Shown here: positions 22,950 through 32,695 of the stretch, in pieces
Position numbering within the stretch: position 1 is the first letter of the stretch
Layout of the letters: every line of letters begins with the position of its first letter
The notes under the pieces: model-generated
Told to the model about the DNA's origin: nothing
The model's database searches: none
What the model saw: the letters and a program-made list of their open reading frames with translations, nothing else
Position numbers and translations under genes: made by a program
Origin: Sporopachydermia quercuum
Lineage: Eukaryota > Ascomycota > Sporopachydermiomycetes > Sporopachydermiales > Sporopachydermiaceae
Direction of reading: 5' to 3'
NCBI GenBank assembly: GCA_001599295.1
Contig: BCGN01000005.1
Span: 248,001-312,000, forward strand
Length of the DNA stretch: 64,000 nucleotides

Positions 22950-24267
22950 ATGACTGCTCCACCACCCCCTCTTGTGATAGACTCTAGAGCTGTCAGTGGG
23001 ATCACAGGGTAAGTATTAATTTTAGCAGGATGTATGCAAATTATCACAATATGAAAATCAAGATGTATCTAAGGTTTATATGTACTAACTTATCCTCTTC
23101 AGTTCCATTTCTTTAGCCTGCTGGATTATTGTGTTCGCTCCACAGCTCTATGAAAATGTATGCAGTGATGTGATTTNTGTGTTGAAGTCGAGTTGATACA
23201 ATTTACATGTTGATAAGAGGGATAGAAATGTTCTGATTTCAAAATTTACGGTTTTAACAAAGTGTTTGGATTTAGTTTCGAAGAGGAAGTGCTGAAGGTC
23301 TTTCACTATCATTTGTTGTGCTTTGGTTAGCTGGTGATGTTTTCAATGTCCTAGGTGGAATCCTGCAGGGAGTTTTATCAACCATGGTATGTATAACAGT
23401 TTGGGAGTTATTAAGAGAACTATCGAACAGGTTGATGGTTCGATCTACGTGGGATTGCAAGTTGAAATGATAACAATCTATGAAATGTACGTACTCATTG
23501 CTCCACGTATACTAATTATTCATATTCTAGATTATATTGGCTCTTTATTATACACTCGCTGATATTGTATTACTATATCAATGCCTTGTTTACGGACTAG
23601 GAGAAAAGGTAGATGCAGTGCATTTGAATCCTGCAACCCCTTTGAACGAAGATATTCTAGAAGAAGTTTTAGAAGGCGATGAAGACGAAGAAGCCTTAAT
23701 TACAGTTCCAATGTCAAAATGGAAAATTTGTAAGTATTGAGTATTTTCAGAAGCTAACAAGCAAACATGTTTAAGTACACTTTTTGCTCAATTCAATCTG
23801 GAAGGTAGACAATGATGACTAACTAGACAGATTTCTATAACACGTTGATGGTAGCATTAGTTGTTCTAGCAGGCGTTTTAGGCTGGGTAGTCTCCAGTGC
23901 ACGCGGCGGTAAAGAACCAGACAACGACGATCCAAACAGTGATTTGGTTCTTGATCCTTTAGCGCAAACTTTTGGCTGGTTATGTGCATTCTTATATCTC
24001 GGCTCAAGAGTACCTCAAATTCTACTCAACTACAGACGTAGGTCATGCGAAGGTATTAGCTTTCTATTCTTTCTTTTTGCCTGCTTGGGAAACCTGACGT
24101 ACGTGGTATCAATTATGTCATGGAGCTTAGATCCATACTATTTGCTGGTTAATTCAAGTTGGCTTGCTGGTAGTATTGGTACCCTTGTATTGGATTTCGT
24201 AATATTTATTCAATTCTGGATCTATAATGAAACTGAGTATGAAGATTATGAGCCAATTGATGATTGA
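22950..24267 (+). CDS. YPQ-type vacuolar PQ-loop transporter, five exons
   Basis: A seven-helix PQ-loop protein like yeast Ypq1-3 and human PQLC2, vacuolar/lysosomal exporters of basic amino acids. Exons: 22950-23008, 23103-23157, 23276-23386, 23531-23729 and 23831-24267, all in phase, giving 286 residues. Donors are GTAAGT, GTATGC, GTATGT, GTAAGT; branch sites are TACTAAC, a weak TTTTAAC, TACTAAT and GACTAAC. The first PQ motif (FAPQLYEN then FRRGSAEGLSLSF) is split by intron 2; the second is RVPQILLNYRRRSCEGISFLFF. Between them is an acidic cytosolic loop (LEGDEDEEALI). The C-terminus is acidic (YEDYEPIDD). Which of the YPQ paralogues is the closest relative cannot be said from sequence alone. 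Confidence 0.9.
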
Positions 24268-24480
24268 TAGCTGGAGGATTATTTATGGTGATAACTGATC
24301 TGTTTATTAGTCTACTGTTGTGATGATAATGACTGTATATTGATAAATACCCAGTTTATTTTGTATTAGTTTTCTTGTAAGTTCTTGAACTGAGAACTGT
24401 TAACTAGTAGGAAAATTAGCATATTGTCTACATCTGTAAACTATACGACGATTGCTATTCATAAACACAGAGCACTACTC

Positions 24481-25524
24481 TCAAAATGCCAACCCTGCTT
24501 GGAATTGGTCATTGTATCTTCCACCTTTCACTTCAAAACTATCAAGAATAGTATCAACTTGCTTTAACTCTTCTTCGGTCAATTCTATATCTTCGGCAGC
24601 CAAATTTTCCTCCAGTCTCTCTTTAGTTGTACACCCAGGAATAGGAATGATAGTAGGAAACTTGTATTTATAGCGTGCGCTATCAGCTGGAGTCTTTCCT
24701 GAGAATGAGAGAACCCAAGCAAGAGCAAACTGCGCAGGAGTAACATTTTTTTTCTCAGCTAATACCTTGATCTTATCAACCAATTCCAAGTTTTTACTGA
24801 AATTCTCCGGTTGGAAACGATCAAATAATCTTCTGAAGTCTCCCTCAGGAATATCTTTATGAGATTTCAATTGACCGGTAAGAAAACCTCTACCCAAAGG
24901 TGAATAAGCAATAACTGGGATGTCAAGCTCACCACATACCTCTAAAATACCATTTGTAATAATATCAGAACTCCAAATAGAAAATTCAATTTCTACAGCA
25001 CTGATTTTGGAAACTTTAGCAGCAGTTCTAATTTCCGCAACTGTTGACTCTGAAAGTGAAATACTTTTAAGTAACCCTTGTTCACCGAACGCTTTCAATG
25101 CTTCAATTGATGATTCTAATGGAACTTTCCGATCAACTCTTGCTGGTTCATACATGTCAAGAGTTTTCCCTGAATTTTTTAAATGGTCCACCACATTGTT
25201 AACGGACTTTGAAAGACTTTCAGGAGTTCCATCAGGAGTATGTGTCTCCAAGTTTAAACCTTTAATGGATAAAACAACTTTGTCTCTATTCTCGGGATAT
25301 TTCGAGAAATATCTGTCGAGCAGTTGCAAATTGAGAGTAGGTTCTGGGAAACCATAGAATTCACCACCATTGAAGAAATTGGCTCCCTTAGCGATAGCAG
25401 TGTTCATNAGATCAAATGCTGCATCATCAGGAGTTTGTTGAGGTCTCCAGGTTAGACCCATGAGACCGAAACCGATTTTNCCGATTTCCTTTGTTGACCC
25501 ATCTAAGAATGTGATTTGAGGCAT
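24481..25524 (-). CDS. aldo-keto reductase of the pyridoxal reductase type (Plr1 / YPR127W-like)
   Basis: A 347-residue NADPH-dependent aldo-keto reductase close to fission yeast pyridoxal reductase Plr1 and S. cerevisiae YPR127W, which interconvert pyridoxal and pyridoxine. Visible signatures are IGFGLMGLTWRPQQTPDDAA, the catalytic Tyr region FFNGGEFYG, the catalytic Lys in VVLSIKGL, the MYEPARVD segment (the LHRxD position of other reductases, here without His, as in this subfamily), AYSPLGRGFLTGQLKS and IPIPGCTTKERLEENL. The usual catalytic Asp before the Tyr is Asn here, as in YPR127W. ATG at 25522-25524 is preceded by a TATAAAT about 170 bp upstream. Neighbours do not add functional information. 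Confidence 0.87.
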   Translation of the reverse strand: MPQITFLDGSTKEIXKIGFGLMGLTWRPQQTPDDAAFDXMNTAIAKGANFFNGGEFYGFPEPTLNLQLLDRYFSKYPENRDKVVLSIKGLNLETHTPDGTPESLSKSVNNVVDHLKNSGKTLDMYEPARVDRKVPLESSIEALKAFGEQGLLKSISLSESTVAEIRTAAKVSKISAVEIEFSIWSSDIITNGILEVCGELDIPVIAYSPLGRGFLTGQLKSHKDIPEGDFRRLFDRFQPENFSKNLELVDKIKVLAEKKNVTPAQFALAWVLSFSGKTPADSARYKYKFPTIIPIPGCTTKERLEENLAAEDIELTEEELKQVDTILDSFEVKGGRYNDQFQAGLAF

Positions 25525-25840
25525 AGTGAAGTNAATCTTGTTTGTAAAGTTCTTAAGCGTATTAGCTTTAGCTGTTGATATAGCGATATTGATTATAACA
25601 GTTGATTGCTAGTTGTTGTTAGTTGATGTTCCAATCTTGTCATTCAACCGTCTACAATATCTAGGGAAACAGACAGGTACTCTCTATTTATACTTTTTTC
25701 CTCGCCCCCCTAAATTACCTTCTTATAGTAATTGAGCATCTTTGATCTTTGTTCCTGTTAAAACGGATGAAATATTAGTGAACCATGATCAATAAGAAAA
25801 CCCTTCATCGATATGATAATGGGTTCTATGATTATCTCCG

Positions 25841-25871
25841 TGTAATTAATGATTNNNAATCATTAATTACA
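25841..25871. repeat. perfect 14-bp inverted repeat around NNN
   Basis: Left arm tgtaattaatgatt at 25841-25854 and its exact reverse complement at 25858-25871 flank the only NNN triplet in the window. Either a tight hairpin that blocked base calling or an assembly join. Confidence 0.85.
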
Positions 25872-26377
25872 AGGTGTTACTGGAGATTAGAATTTTGCGG
25901 CGCACCTCTATGAATGAAAAACGTGGCAATAACCGTGAAGTTGAAAAAAAAAAGAATAAAAACCAGCGGCTAATAACCAACAGTTATAAAACCATTTCAA
26001 ATAACCCCTCTTTTACAGGTTTTTAATAATAAAGTGAACATTCAACTCAGTTGAAAAGTAAACCAGGTAGAATGGAAGATTAGGAAGAGAAAGAGGAGGG
26101 AGACAGAAGATCGGATTAAATATTGAGGAACACTGCAATTTGTAATTTGATTACAATTGCGATTCGGACTTATGTTGAAATATCGGAGACAATAAAGTTG
26201 GAGCGCGTCATATCATTTCCGAATCGCGATTGTGATTGAGGTAAAGGATCTATCTAGCAGCNTCATCATTTTTTCCCCATGTCACTACTATTCTTTATTT
26301 TCCTTAAATGTAAGCACATCATGATAAACCACTACATCACGGTAAACTCATAGTAATCCTACAATTTGACCTTTTTG

Positions 26378-26383
26378 ACNCGT
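26378..26383. promoter_or_regulatory. possible MCB element (ACNCGT) upstream of MSH2
   Basis: The hexamer reads ACNCGT with one uncalled base; ACGCGT would be the MBF site that is commonly found near DNA repair and replication genes. It lies 65 bp before the MSH2 ATG. Depends on the missing base. Confidence 0.35.
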
Positions 26384-26447
26384 ATTTGGAACTTAATATC
26401 TGAAGTGCTATCTTCTCTGATGGAAAACACGTANTATTCAATCCAGA

Positions 26448-29309
26448 ATGGCAACTAAGCAAGACTTGAACTTCTCTGATAAAGGTGAAGAAACAGGATT
26501 CATTAAGTTCTTCCTCAATTTACCAGAGAAATCATCATCAGTAGTCAGAATCTTTCAAAGGAATGATTACTATACTTGTCACGGTTCTGACGCGGTATTC
26601 GTGGCGGAAAACATCTATAAAACACTATCTGCTTTGAAGACCATTGGCTATGGCTCCAACAGTGTTCAATCTATCTCANTATCTGAAGCAGTTTTCCAAC
26701 AGTTCCTCAAATTCTGCTTACTAGAGAATGGCTATAAAGTTGAAATCTACTCAAACAAAAGCTCTAGTGGCCGTAATGATTGGTACATCAGTAAGAACGC
26801 ATCGCCAGGAAACTTGGATGCGGTAGAGGATTTGATTACTTCTAACATAGAGTCAGCACCTATAGTAATGGCAATTAAAATAGCAAACAAAGCTGACGGA
26901 AAACTTATTGGAGCTTGCTTTATTGACACTACAATGAGATCTATTGGTGTTAGCGAATTTCAAGATAACGAACTATTTTCTAATTTGGAGTCATTAATTA
27001 TTCAACTTGGTGTTAAAGAATGTATTATACCTAATGAAGGTTCAGCTGATAAAGTGATTGATATGAATAAGGTGAAATCAATTATTGATAGATGTGGAGT
27101 TGTGATTTCTGAAGTGAAGGCATCAGACTTCAACTCCAAGGATATTGAACAAGATCTCAACAGGCTGCTAATTAACAGCGAGGAAGAGAATAACTCCTCT
27201 TCATTGGTTACCACCTTATTATCATCAAGTGCATTAGGAAACCCATTAGGCTTGAATTCAGCTGCCGCATTGATAAAATACATGAATCTTTTAAGAGACT
27301 CAGCTAATTTTAACCAATATCAGATTCACATACATTCATTGAAACAATATATGAGGCTTGATGCATCAGCTTTGAAGGCCTTAAATCTTATGCCTGGTCC
27401 TCGTGACGGTAATAAATCAATGAGTTTGTTTGGATTACTGAATAAATGCAAAACAACTGCAGGTGTGCGTCTTTTATCGCAGTGGTTGAAGCAGCCGTTG
27501 CTTGATGTAGTTGAGATTGAATCAAGACATAATCTGGTAGAGATAATGCTTGAGGATTTGGAACTAAGAACAGGTATTCAGCAAATTCTTTCTTCTGTTC
27601 CTGATTTGATNCGTTTATGCCGAAAGCTAACCAAGAAGACCGCTTCTTTAGAAGATATTGTTAGACTTTATCAAGTTTCTATCAAGTTACCTGACGTATT
27701 AACAATACTGTCATCAATTGACGACGATAATAATCGTATTAAACAAGTTATCAATGATACTTATACAGCAGATATTGAAACCTGCCACACTAATTTACTC
27801 AAATTTGAGGAACTGGTCGAAACTACTGTTGATTTAGAAGCACTAGAAAAACATGAGTTCATTGTCAGATCAGATTTCGATGACCAGCTGAAAGAAACCG
27901 AAAAAAAGATTGCAGATGTTAGGGCGAATATTAATGATCTACATCTACAAGCAGCTGATGATCTCAGAATGGATCCTGAAAGAAAACTAAAACTTGAAAG
28001 ACACCATATCCATGGATATTGTATGCGATTGACTAGAACCGATGCTGCCGTTCTACGTGGAAAATCGAAATTCATTGAGCTCTCAACAGTCAAAGCAGGA
28101 ATCTTTTTTACCACGAAAGAATTACGATTGAATTCGAAAAACTACGAGGAATACTTTCAAGAATATAATAAAATCCAATCAAACCTCGTTAAGGAGATTG
28201 TTGATATATGCTCCACATATTGTCCCGTGCTAGAGAAATTGTCATTGGTATTATCTCACATGGATGTTATAGTCTCATTTGCTCATGTTTCGGCCTATGC
28301 ACCAATGCAATATACTAGACCAAAGATTATCAAGGAAAAAGATGAACGTAAGATAGTTTTGAAAGATGCCAGACATCCTTGCATGGAAGCACAGGATGAT
28401 ATTCAATTTATCTCGAACGATTATCGTCTTGAGCAAAACAATGGTCAATTCCTAATCATCACTGGGCCAAATATGGGTGGGAAATCAACATACATCAGGC
28501 AAATAGGAGTCATAGCGTTAATGGCTCAGGTTGGATGTTTTGTTCCCGTAGAGGAAGCAGAAATGTGTGTGTTTGATAGTATTCTTGCTCGAGTTGGAGC
28601 TAGTGACTCCCAATTGAGAGGCTTATCCACATTCATGTCAGAAATGATTGAAACATCAAATATTCTTAAAGCTGCTACTAAGAACAGTTTAATCATTATT
28701 GATGAACTTGGTAGAGGAACCAGTACTTTTGATGGCTTTGGTCTTGCTTGGGCAATATCTCAACATATTATTGAGAAAATCGATTGCTTCGGTTTGTTTG
28801 CTACACATTTCCATGAATTAACTGGATTGGCTAGCAAATTCCCTAACAAGGTGAGAAACCTGCATGTGGTAGCACATGTTGAAGAGAAGTCGAACGGATC
28901 TGAAAACGGAAACGAAGATGGTGTTGAAAAAGAAGATATCACTTTATTGTATAAAGTGGAAGAAGGTGTGTCGGATCAGTCATTTGGTATTCATGTTGCT
29001 GAAGTAGTAAAATTCCCACAGAAGGTGATCAACATGGCAAAGAGAAAGACAGTAGAGTTGGAGACTTATAATGAAGAGGATTCACAAGTTTTGAAACGTG
29101 TTAAATGTTCGAAAGAAGAGATTCAGAAAGGATCCATTGCTTTGAAGGGTATTTTGAAAACCTGGGCCAAATCTGTTGATATTGAAAGGATGAGCAGTGA
29201 AGAGATTATTAATAAGCTGAAAGGAATGTTCTGGAAGTCGGAAAAAGAATTTGAATTGCACGACAATTTGAAGGNTGACAGGTTTATTCAACAGGTTCTT
29301 TCTCTGTGA
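26448..29309 (+). CDS. MSH2: Msh2 DNA mismatch repair protein
   Basis: A 953-residue MutS homologue, the common subunit of MutS-alpha (Msh2-Msh6) and MutS-beta (Msh2-Msh3), which recognise mismatches in nuclear DNA. Start MATKQDLNF at the first suitable ATG. Domain order is intact: the mismatch-binding domain with the Msh2-type DYYTCHGSDAVFVAENIY, the connector, the lever/clamp with LNKCKTTAGVRLLSQWLKQPL, and the ATPase with Walker A TGPNMGGKST (about residue 672), the TFMSEMIET segment, Walker B LIIIDELGRGTST and the FATHFHEL motif. The length equals the usual Msh2 length (S. cerevisiae 964). There is no intron. Three single Ns fall inside but keep the frame. A CTG codon sits at the conserved second Leu of LLNKC, which argues for CTG = Leu. 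Confidence 0.97.
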   Translation: MATKQDLNFSDKGEETGFIKFFLNLPEKSSSVVRIFQRNDYYTCHGSDAVFVAENIYKTLSALKTIGYGSNSVQSISXSEAVFQQFLKFCLLENGYKVEIYSNKSSSGRNDWYISKNASPGNLDAVEDLITSNIESAPIVMAIKIANKADGKLIGACFIDTTMRSIGVSEFQDNELFSNLESLIIQLGVKECIIPNEGSADKVIDMNKVKSIIDRCGVVISEVKASDFNSKDIEQDLNRLLINSEEENNSSSLVTTLLSSSALGNPLGLNSAAALIKYMNLLRDSANFNQYQIHIHSLKQYMRLDASALKALNLMPGPRDGNKSMSLFGLLNKCKTTAGVRLLSQWLKQPLLDVVEIESRHNLVEIMLEDLELRTGIQQILSSVPDLXRLCRKLTKKTASLEDIVRLYQVSIKLPDVLTILSSIDDDNNRIKQVINDTYTADIETCHTNLLKFEELVETTVDLEALEKHEFIVRSDFDDQLKETEKKIADVRANINDLHLQAADDLRMDPERKLKLERHHIHGYCMRLTRTDAAVLRGKSKFIELSTVKAGIFFTTKELRLNSKNYEEYFQEYNKIQSNLVKEIVDICSTYCPVLEKLSLVLSHMDVIVSFAHVSAYAPMQYTRPKIIKEKDERKIVLKDARHPCMEAQDDIQFISNDYRLEQNNGQFLIITGPNMGGKSTYIRQIGVIALMAQVGCFVPVEEAEMCVFDSILARVGASDSQLRGLSTFMSEMIETSNILKAATKNSLIIIDELGRGTSTFDGFGLAWAISQHIIEKIDCFGLFATHFHELTGLASKFPNKVRNLHVVAHVEEKSNGSENGNEDGVEKEDITLLYKVEEGVSDQSFGIHVAEVVKFPQKVINMAKRKTVELETYNEEDSQVLKRVKCSKEEIQKGSIALKGILKTWAKSVDIERMSSEEIINKLKGMFWKSEKEFELHDNLKXDRFIQQVLSL

Positions 29310-30197
29310 AAGCGCAGACTATAAGAAGTTAGCAGTAGTTGTATACATAGTACAGTATATTGGTAGTGCATGTTAGGTAGTTGATTGTTGATTACAATGA
29401 ATGAATGTATTTCAATCTTGCTAGAAAGTCTACAAGTTAGGTAAGAAGTATTTTTGAAAGTTGTAGCTCTAATTCGCTATACGTACATCTACCCCACGAA
29501 TACTATTATGCTATTTTGGTGTAATAACTGAATGGACTAAATGGACTAAATTAGCGTTGGACCTGTAATTCCTTCTACTCGTTCACATGGTGTCAACAAG
29601 TTTTATTATATCCGCTGATCTCACACATATATTATGATATTTCTAGACTGCTGAGCTCTGCAGACAACCACCCTCATTCATGGTATCGTCTAATCAGTAT
29701 AGGTCTGACCTTCATTTTACTAACAATTCAAGGGAGACTGAATTAATAGGAGAATTCTGTGAGAGTTGGTACCTGGATTTCAGATCTTCGGTACCATTGC
29801 CTAATTAGGCCCAGGTCCCGGATTAACTTTGACAAATCTCAGATATCCCACCACACAAGTATATCTACTTTTGACAATTAGTAATGCGTTTGGGGGTAGT
29901 TGCCTAACTGGGATTGATGATTCAGTATTTCATCACAGAATCGACTACTGTTAGATAGGCAAACNTGTCTCTATAAATAGGAGGCCATTCCTGATATCAG
30001 CTGTTGATACTAAATATTATATATAGTTTGCGAATAAATATCAAATGTAGAGACTTCAAATTGCAAATTCAACATAAGTAACTGATTTTCTGAATTGTAA
30101 AAGGTATTAAAAGAAACACTATTTGCCAATTGCCTCGCTTCCATAGAGTGTCGTCAATTTAAGAAAAATACAGAATATTCATCAAAAATATTTCAGA
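29310..30197. other. spacer between MSH2 and an aldo-keto reductase gene
   Basis: Holds the MSH2 3' flank and the promoter of the gene at 30198. A perfect TACTAAC at 29718-29724 followed by CAAG occurs on the plus strand without a convincing donor. No gene seen. Confidence 0.5.
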
Positions 30198-31136
30198 ATG
30201 GATACACATGTGGTTAAATTGAATACTGGAGCTTCAATTCCACAATTAGGATTAGGTACAGTTGCAGATGACAAGTCGTTGTTAGAGAGTGCTGTTGTTT
30301 TTGCTGTGATGGAAGCAGATTACAGACATATTGACACTGCTTTCTATTACCGAAATGAAGAAGCAATTGGCAGAGCTTTGAAAACCATCTTCAGTTCTGG
30401 AAAAGTTAAAAGAGAAGATTTGTTCATAACAACAAAAGTATGGCCAACACATTGGAACAAAGTAGAACATTCAGTGGATGAATCATTGAAGAAGATGGGA
30501 CTGGACTACGTTGATTTACTTCTTGTACATTGGCCAGTGTGCCTTAAGTATATAAGCGATGAGGCTTTAGATCCAGAGAGTGGACATAACTGGGAAAAAG
30601 ATCCTGAGGGAGATTATATTACATTTTACAAGAACGTTGAAAATGAGTTAAAGAAGGGTAGAACTAAAGCAATAGGTGTTTCAAATTTCAGTGTTCCTTT
30701 CTTAGAAGAATTATTGAAAAACGTTGATACAGTTCCTGCTGTGAACCAAATTGAATTGCACCCCGAACTTCCATCTAAAGAATTGGTTGAGTATTGCAAG
30801 TCAAAAGGTATTATTATTACAGCCTTTTCACCTTTCGGAGGTGGATCATCTGGAGCACCAGTATTAAAGCATCCTAAAATCAAGGAATTAGCTGAGAAAT
30901 ATGAATGCTCACCTGCAAATATTGCCATTTCATACCATGTATGTAGTGGTAGGGTAGTTATACCCAAATCAAGTAATCAAGACAGAATTCGCCATAATGC
31001 TGACTTGGTTCATATTTCGGAGGAAGATTTAGCAGCTCTTGATCAGATTGGAATCGATAATCCCCACAGATACATCAAAACCGAGTTGGGTGTTAATCTG
31101 AAACTTGACTATTGGGAGCCAAAGATTTTCCCATGA
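30198..31136 (+). CDS. NADPH-dependent aldo-keto reductase (Gcy1/Ypr1-like)
   Basis: A 312-residue aldo-keto reductase of the large TIM-barrel family that reduces aldehydes, keto-sugars or glycerol-type substrates in the cytosol. The catalytic tetrad is visible: Asp and Tyr in HIDTAFYYRNE, Lys in ITTKVW, and His in LLLVHWPV. The N-terminal KLNTGASIPQLGLGT, IGVSNFSV, NQIELHPELP and the cofactor-binding IPKSSNQDRIRHN are typical of the Gcy1/Ypr1/Gre3 group. A moderately long loop (DEALDPESGHNWEKD) follows HWP. Substrate cannot be inferred. It belongs to a different subfamily from the reductase at 24481, so the two are not a tandem duplication. Confidence 0.88.
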   Translation: MDTHVVKLNTGASIPQLGLGTVADDKSLLESAVVFAVMEADYRHIDTAFYYRNEEAIGRALKTIFSSGKVKREDLFITTKVWPTHWNKVEHSVDESLKKMGLDYVDLLLVHWPVCLKYISDEALDPESGHNWEKDPEGDYITFYKNVENELKKGRTKAIGVSNFSVPFLEELLKNVDTVPAVNQIELHPELPSKELVEYCKSKGIIITAFSPFGGGSSGAPVLKHPKIKELAEKYECSPANIAISYHVCSGRVVIPKSSNQDRIRHNADLVHISEEDLAALDQIGIDNPHRYIKTELGVNLKLDYWEPKIFP

Positions 31137-31775
31137 GGTGAGAGAAATGAGTGGTAAATATATGTTATCAAGTTAATATAACTACAACCAAGAGTATTTA
31201 CTGATATGATCAATCATTCATTATCTAGATAATAAATCGTCAATTAACAGTATGAAAACTCTGGTTGTATCCATCCATATTATATAGTCAAAAACTTTAC
31301 TTGAATTGGAACTATCTAATACGAATCCATATCTTAATCGTCGCTACCTCAAATAAAATGCTTTGGATATCGTTTGATCACATATTATAAATCTATCAAT
31401 CCTTTAAATTGCCTTGAGCAGGAATTCCAGGCTATATCGATTTAACAGTACGCCATATCATATTCTAGCAATGCAAGGAGCACCATATTTCCAGAAGAGG
31501 TAGTCTAACCTAGGGGGTTATTCTGAAGGTTTTGCCGTACTAAAATATAACGTAATCCTATAGATTTTTCACATGTTTAGTCACTAAGCTGTGATTCTCA
31601 TGCTATCTATCTATAACATCACATTTATANTATCCTATTAGCAGTTGTTTTCCAACCAACCTACTGTAAATTCTGTTTCCTGGCGAGGCAAAGAGAGATA
31701 GAAGTCTTTTCCCATTAATATAACTCTGAAGTATAACTATATATTTCTCAAATCTCACAATCTCAGAATTTGAAC
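31137..31775. other. spacer between the aldo-keto reductase gene and TRP1
   Basis: Promoter region of TRP1. No clear TGACTCA (Gcn4) site was found by eye. No gene seen. Confidence 0.5.
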
Positions 31776-32528
31776 ATGGTAGATAGAACTCCAATAGTTA
31801 AAGTATGNGGTATACAGTCTCTGGATGCAGCAGAAACTGCTATAGAAGCAGGAGCTGATTTGATTGGAGTTATTATGGTACCTAACAGGAAACGTACTAT
31901 TGACAAAGAAGTCGCTAAAGCTATTTCAAATAAAGTTCGAGATATAAGGAGGTCGAAGGCAGCAGCGTCTGTACCTGTCAAAAATACCTCTAGTTTTGAG
32001 GATAACATCATATATATAAAACGAAATGGACCATTCCTAGTAGGTGTATTCAGAAATCAGTCTGTGGAAGACATTCAAGAGCTTGCTGAAGAAGTTTCCC
32101 TAGATTTCATTCAACTGCATGGTTCAGAGCCCAGAAGAGAATACATCGAACAGCTGAAGCAACCAGTGATAGCACGATTTGTAGCACCTGCAAACATAGC
32201 AAACATAGAGAAATTAGCACAGCAAGAGCAAGAAGATTTGCAGGAAATGGTAGAATTTGGGAGTCATTTCATTGGTCTTTTCGACGGCGAAGCAGGCGGG
32301 GAAGGCGTTGCTTTAGACTGGGATCAAATCGGGTCTTGGAACGAGAAGGCAAATGAAAGTGAGGGTATGTTTCTATTAGCGGGGGGACTCACACCTGAGA
32401 ACGTTGCAAGAGCTGTTAAGATAAGCGGAGTAGTTGGTGTTGATGTAAGCGGAGGAGTAGAAACAGGCGGTGTAAAAGACCTAGTGAAAATCAAGAAGTT
32501 TGTTCAAAATGCCAAGAATGGTATATAG
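31776..32528 (+). CDS. TRP1: phosphoribosylanthranilate isomerase (Trp1)
   Basis: A 250-residue single-domain TIM-barrel enzyme that converts N-(5-phosphoribosyl)anthranilate to CdRP, the third step from chorismate in tryptophan synthesis. Signatures: KVxG near the N-terminus, where the catalytic Cys codon reads TGN; GADLIGVIMVPNRKRTI (the usual GxxFxxxSxR position); FIQLHGSE; LFDGEAGGEGVALDW (phosphate-binding and catalytic Asp region); LLAGGLTPENV; and GVDVSGGVETGGVKD. The frame extends two codons upstream only through a TTG, so the ATG at 31776 is the start. As in S. cerevisiae it is a stand-alone isomerase, not fused to TRP3 domains as in filamentous fungi. Confidence 0.95.
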   Translation: MVDRTPIVKVXGIQSLDAAETAIEAGADLIGVIMVPNRKRTIDKEVAKAISNKVRDIRRSKAAASVPVKNTSSFEDNIIYIKRNGPFLVGVFRNQSVEDIQELAEEVSLDFIQLHGSEPRREYIEQLKQPVIARFVAPANIANIEKLAQQEQEDLQEMVEFGSHFIGLFDGEAGGEGVALDWDQIGSWNEKANESEGMFLLAGGLTPENVARAVKISGVVGVDVSGGVETGGVKDLVKIKKFVQNAKNGI

Positions 32529-32695
32529 GGTTGAATGTTATCATATAGCATAAACATACAAGGTCGAGGTAATCTAGAAAAGCATTTATGGACACAATCT
32601 ACATTTTGCAATCTACACTCAATTAATTATATCACAGATAAATTATTACTTTCAAAGGAATCAAACAATCAAATAGTCCAATTGTTTATTTAAGT

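Larger units (their letters stand above)
25525..26447. other. divergent promoter region between the Plr1-like gene and MSH2
   Basis: Contains a perfect 14-bp inverted repeat around three Ns (25841-25871) and an ACNCGT (26378-26383), which would be an MCB box if N is G, 65 bp before the MSH2 ATG. No gene seen. Confidence 0.5.

Noticed and set aside
29718-29735. Perfect TACTAAC followed by CAAG as evidence for a hidden spliced gene.
   Set aside because: No convincing donor upstream and no open frame downstream; several chance copies of TACTAAC are expected in an AT-rich window.
24481-31136. The two aldo-keto reductase genes flanking MSH2 as a tandem or segmental duplication.
   Set aside because: They belong to different subfamilies (Plr1-like and Gcy1-like), have different catalytic motifs and opposite orientation.
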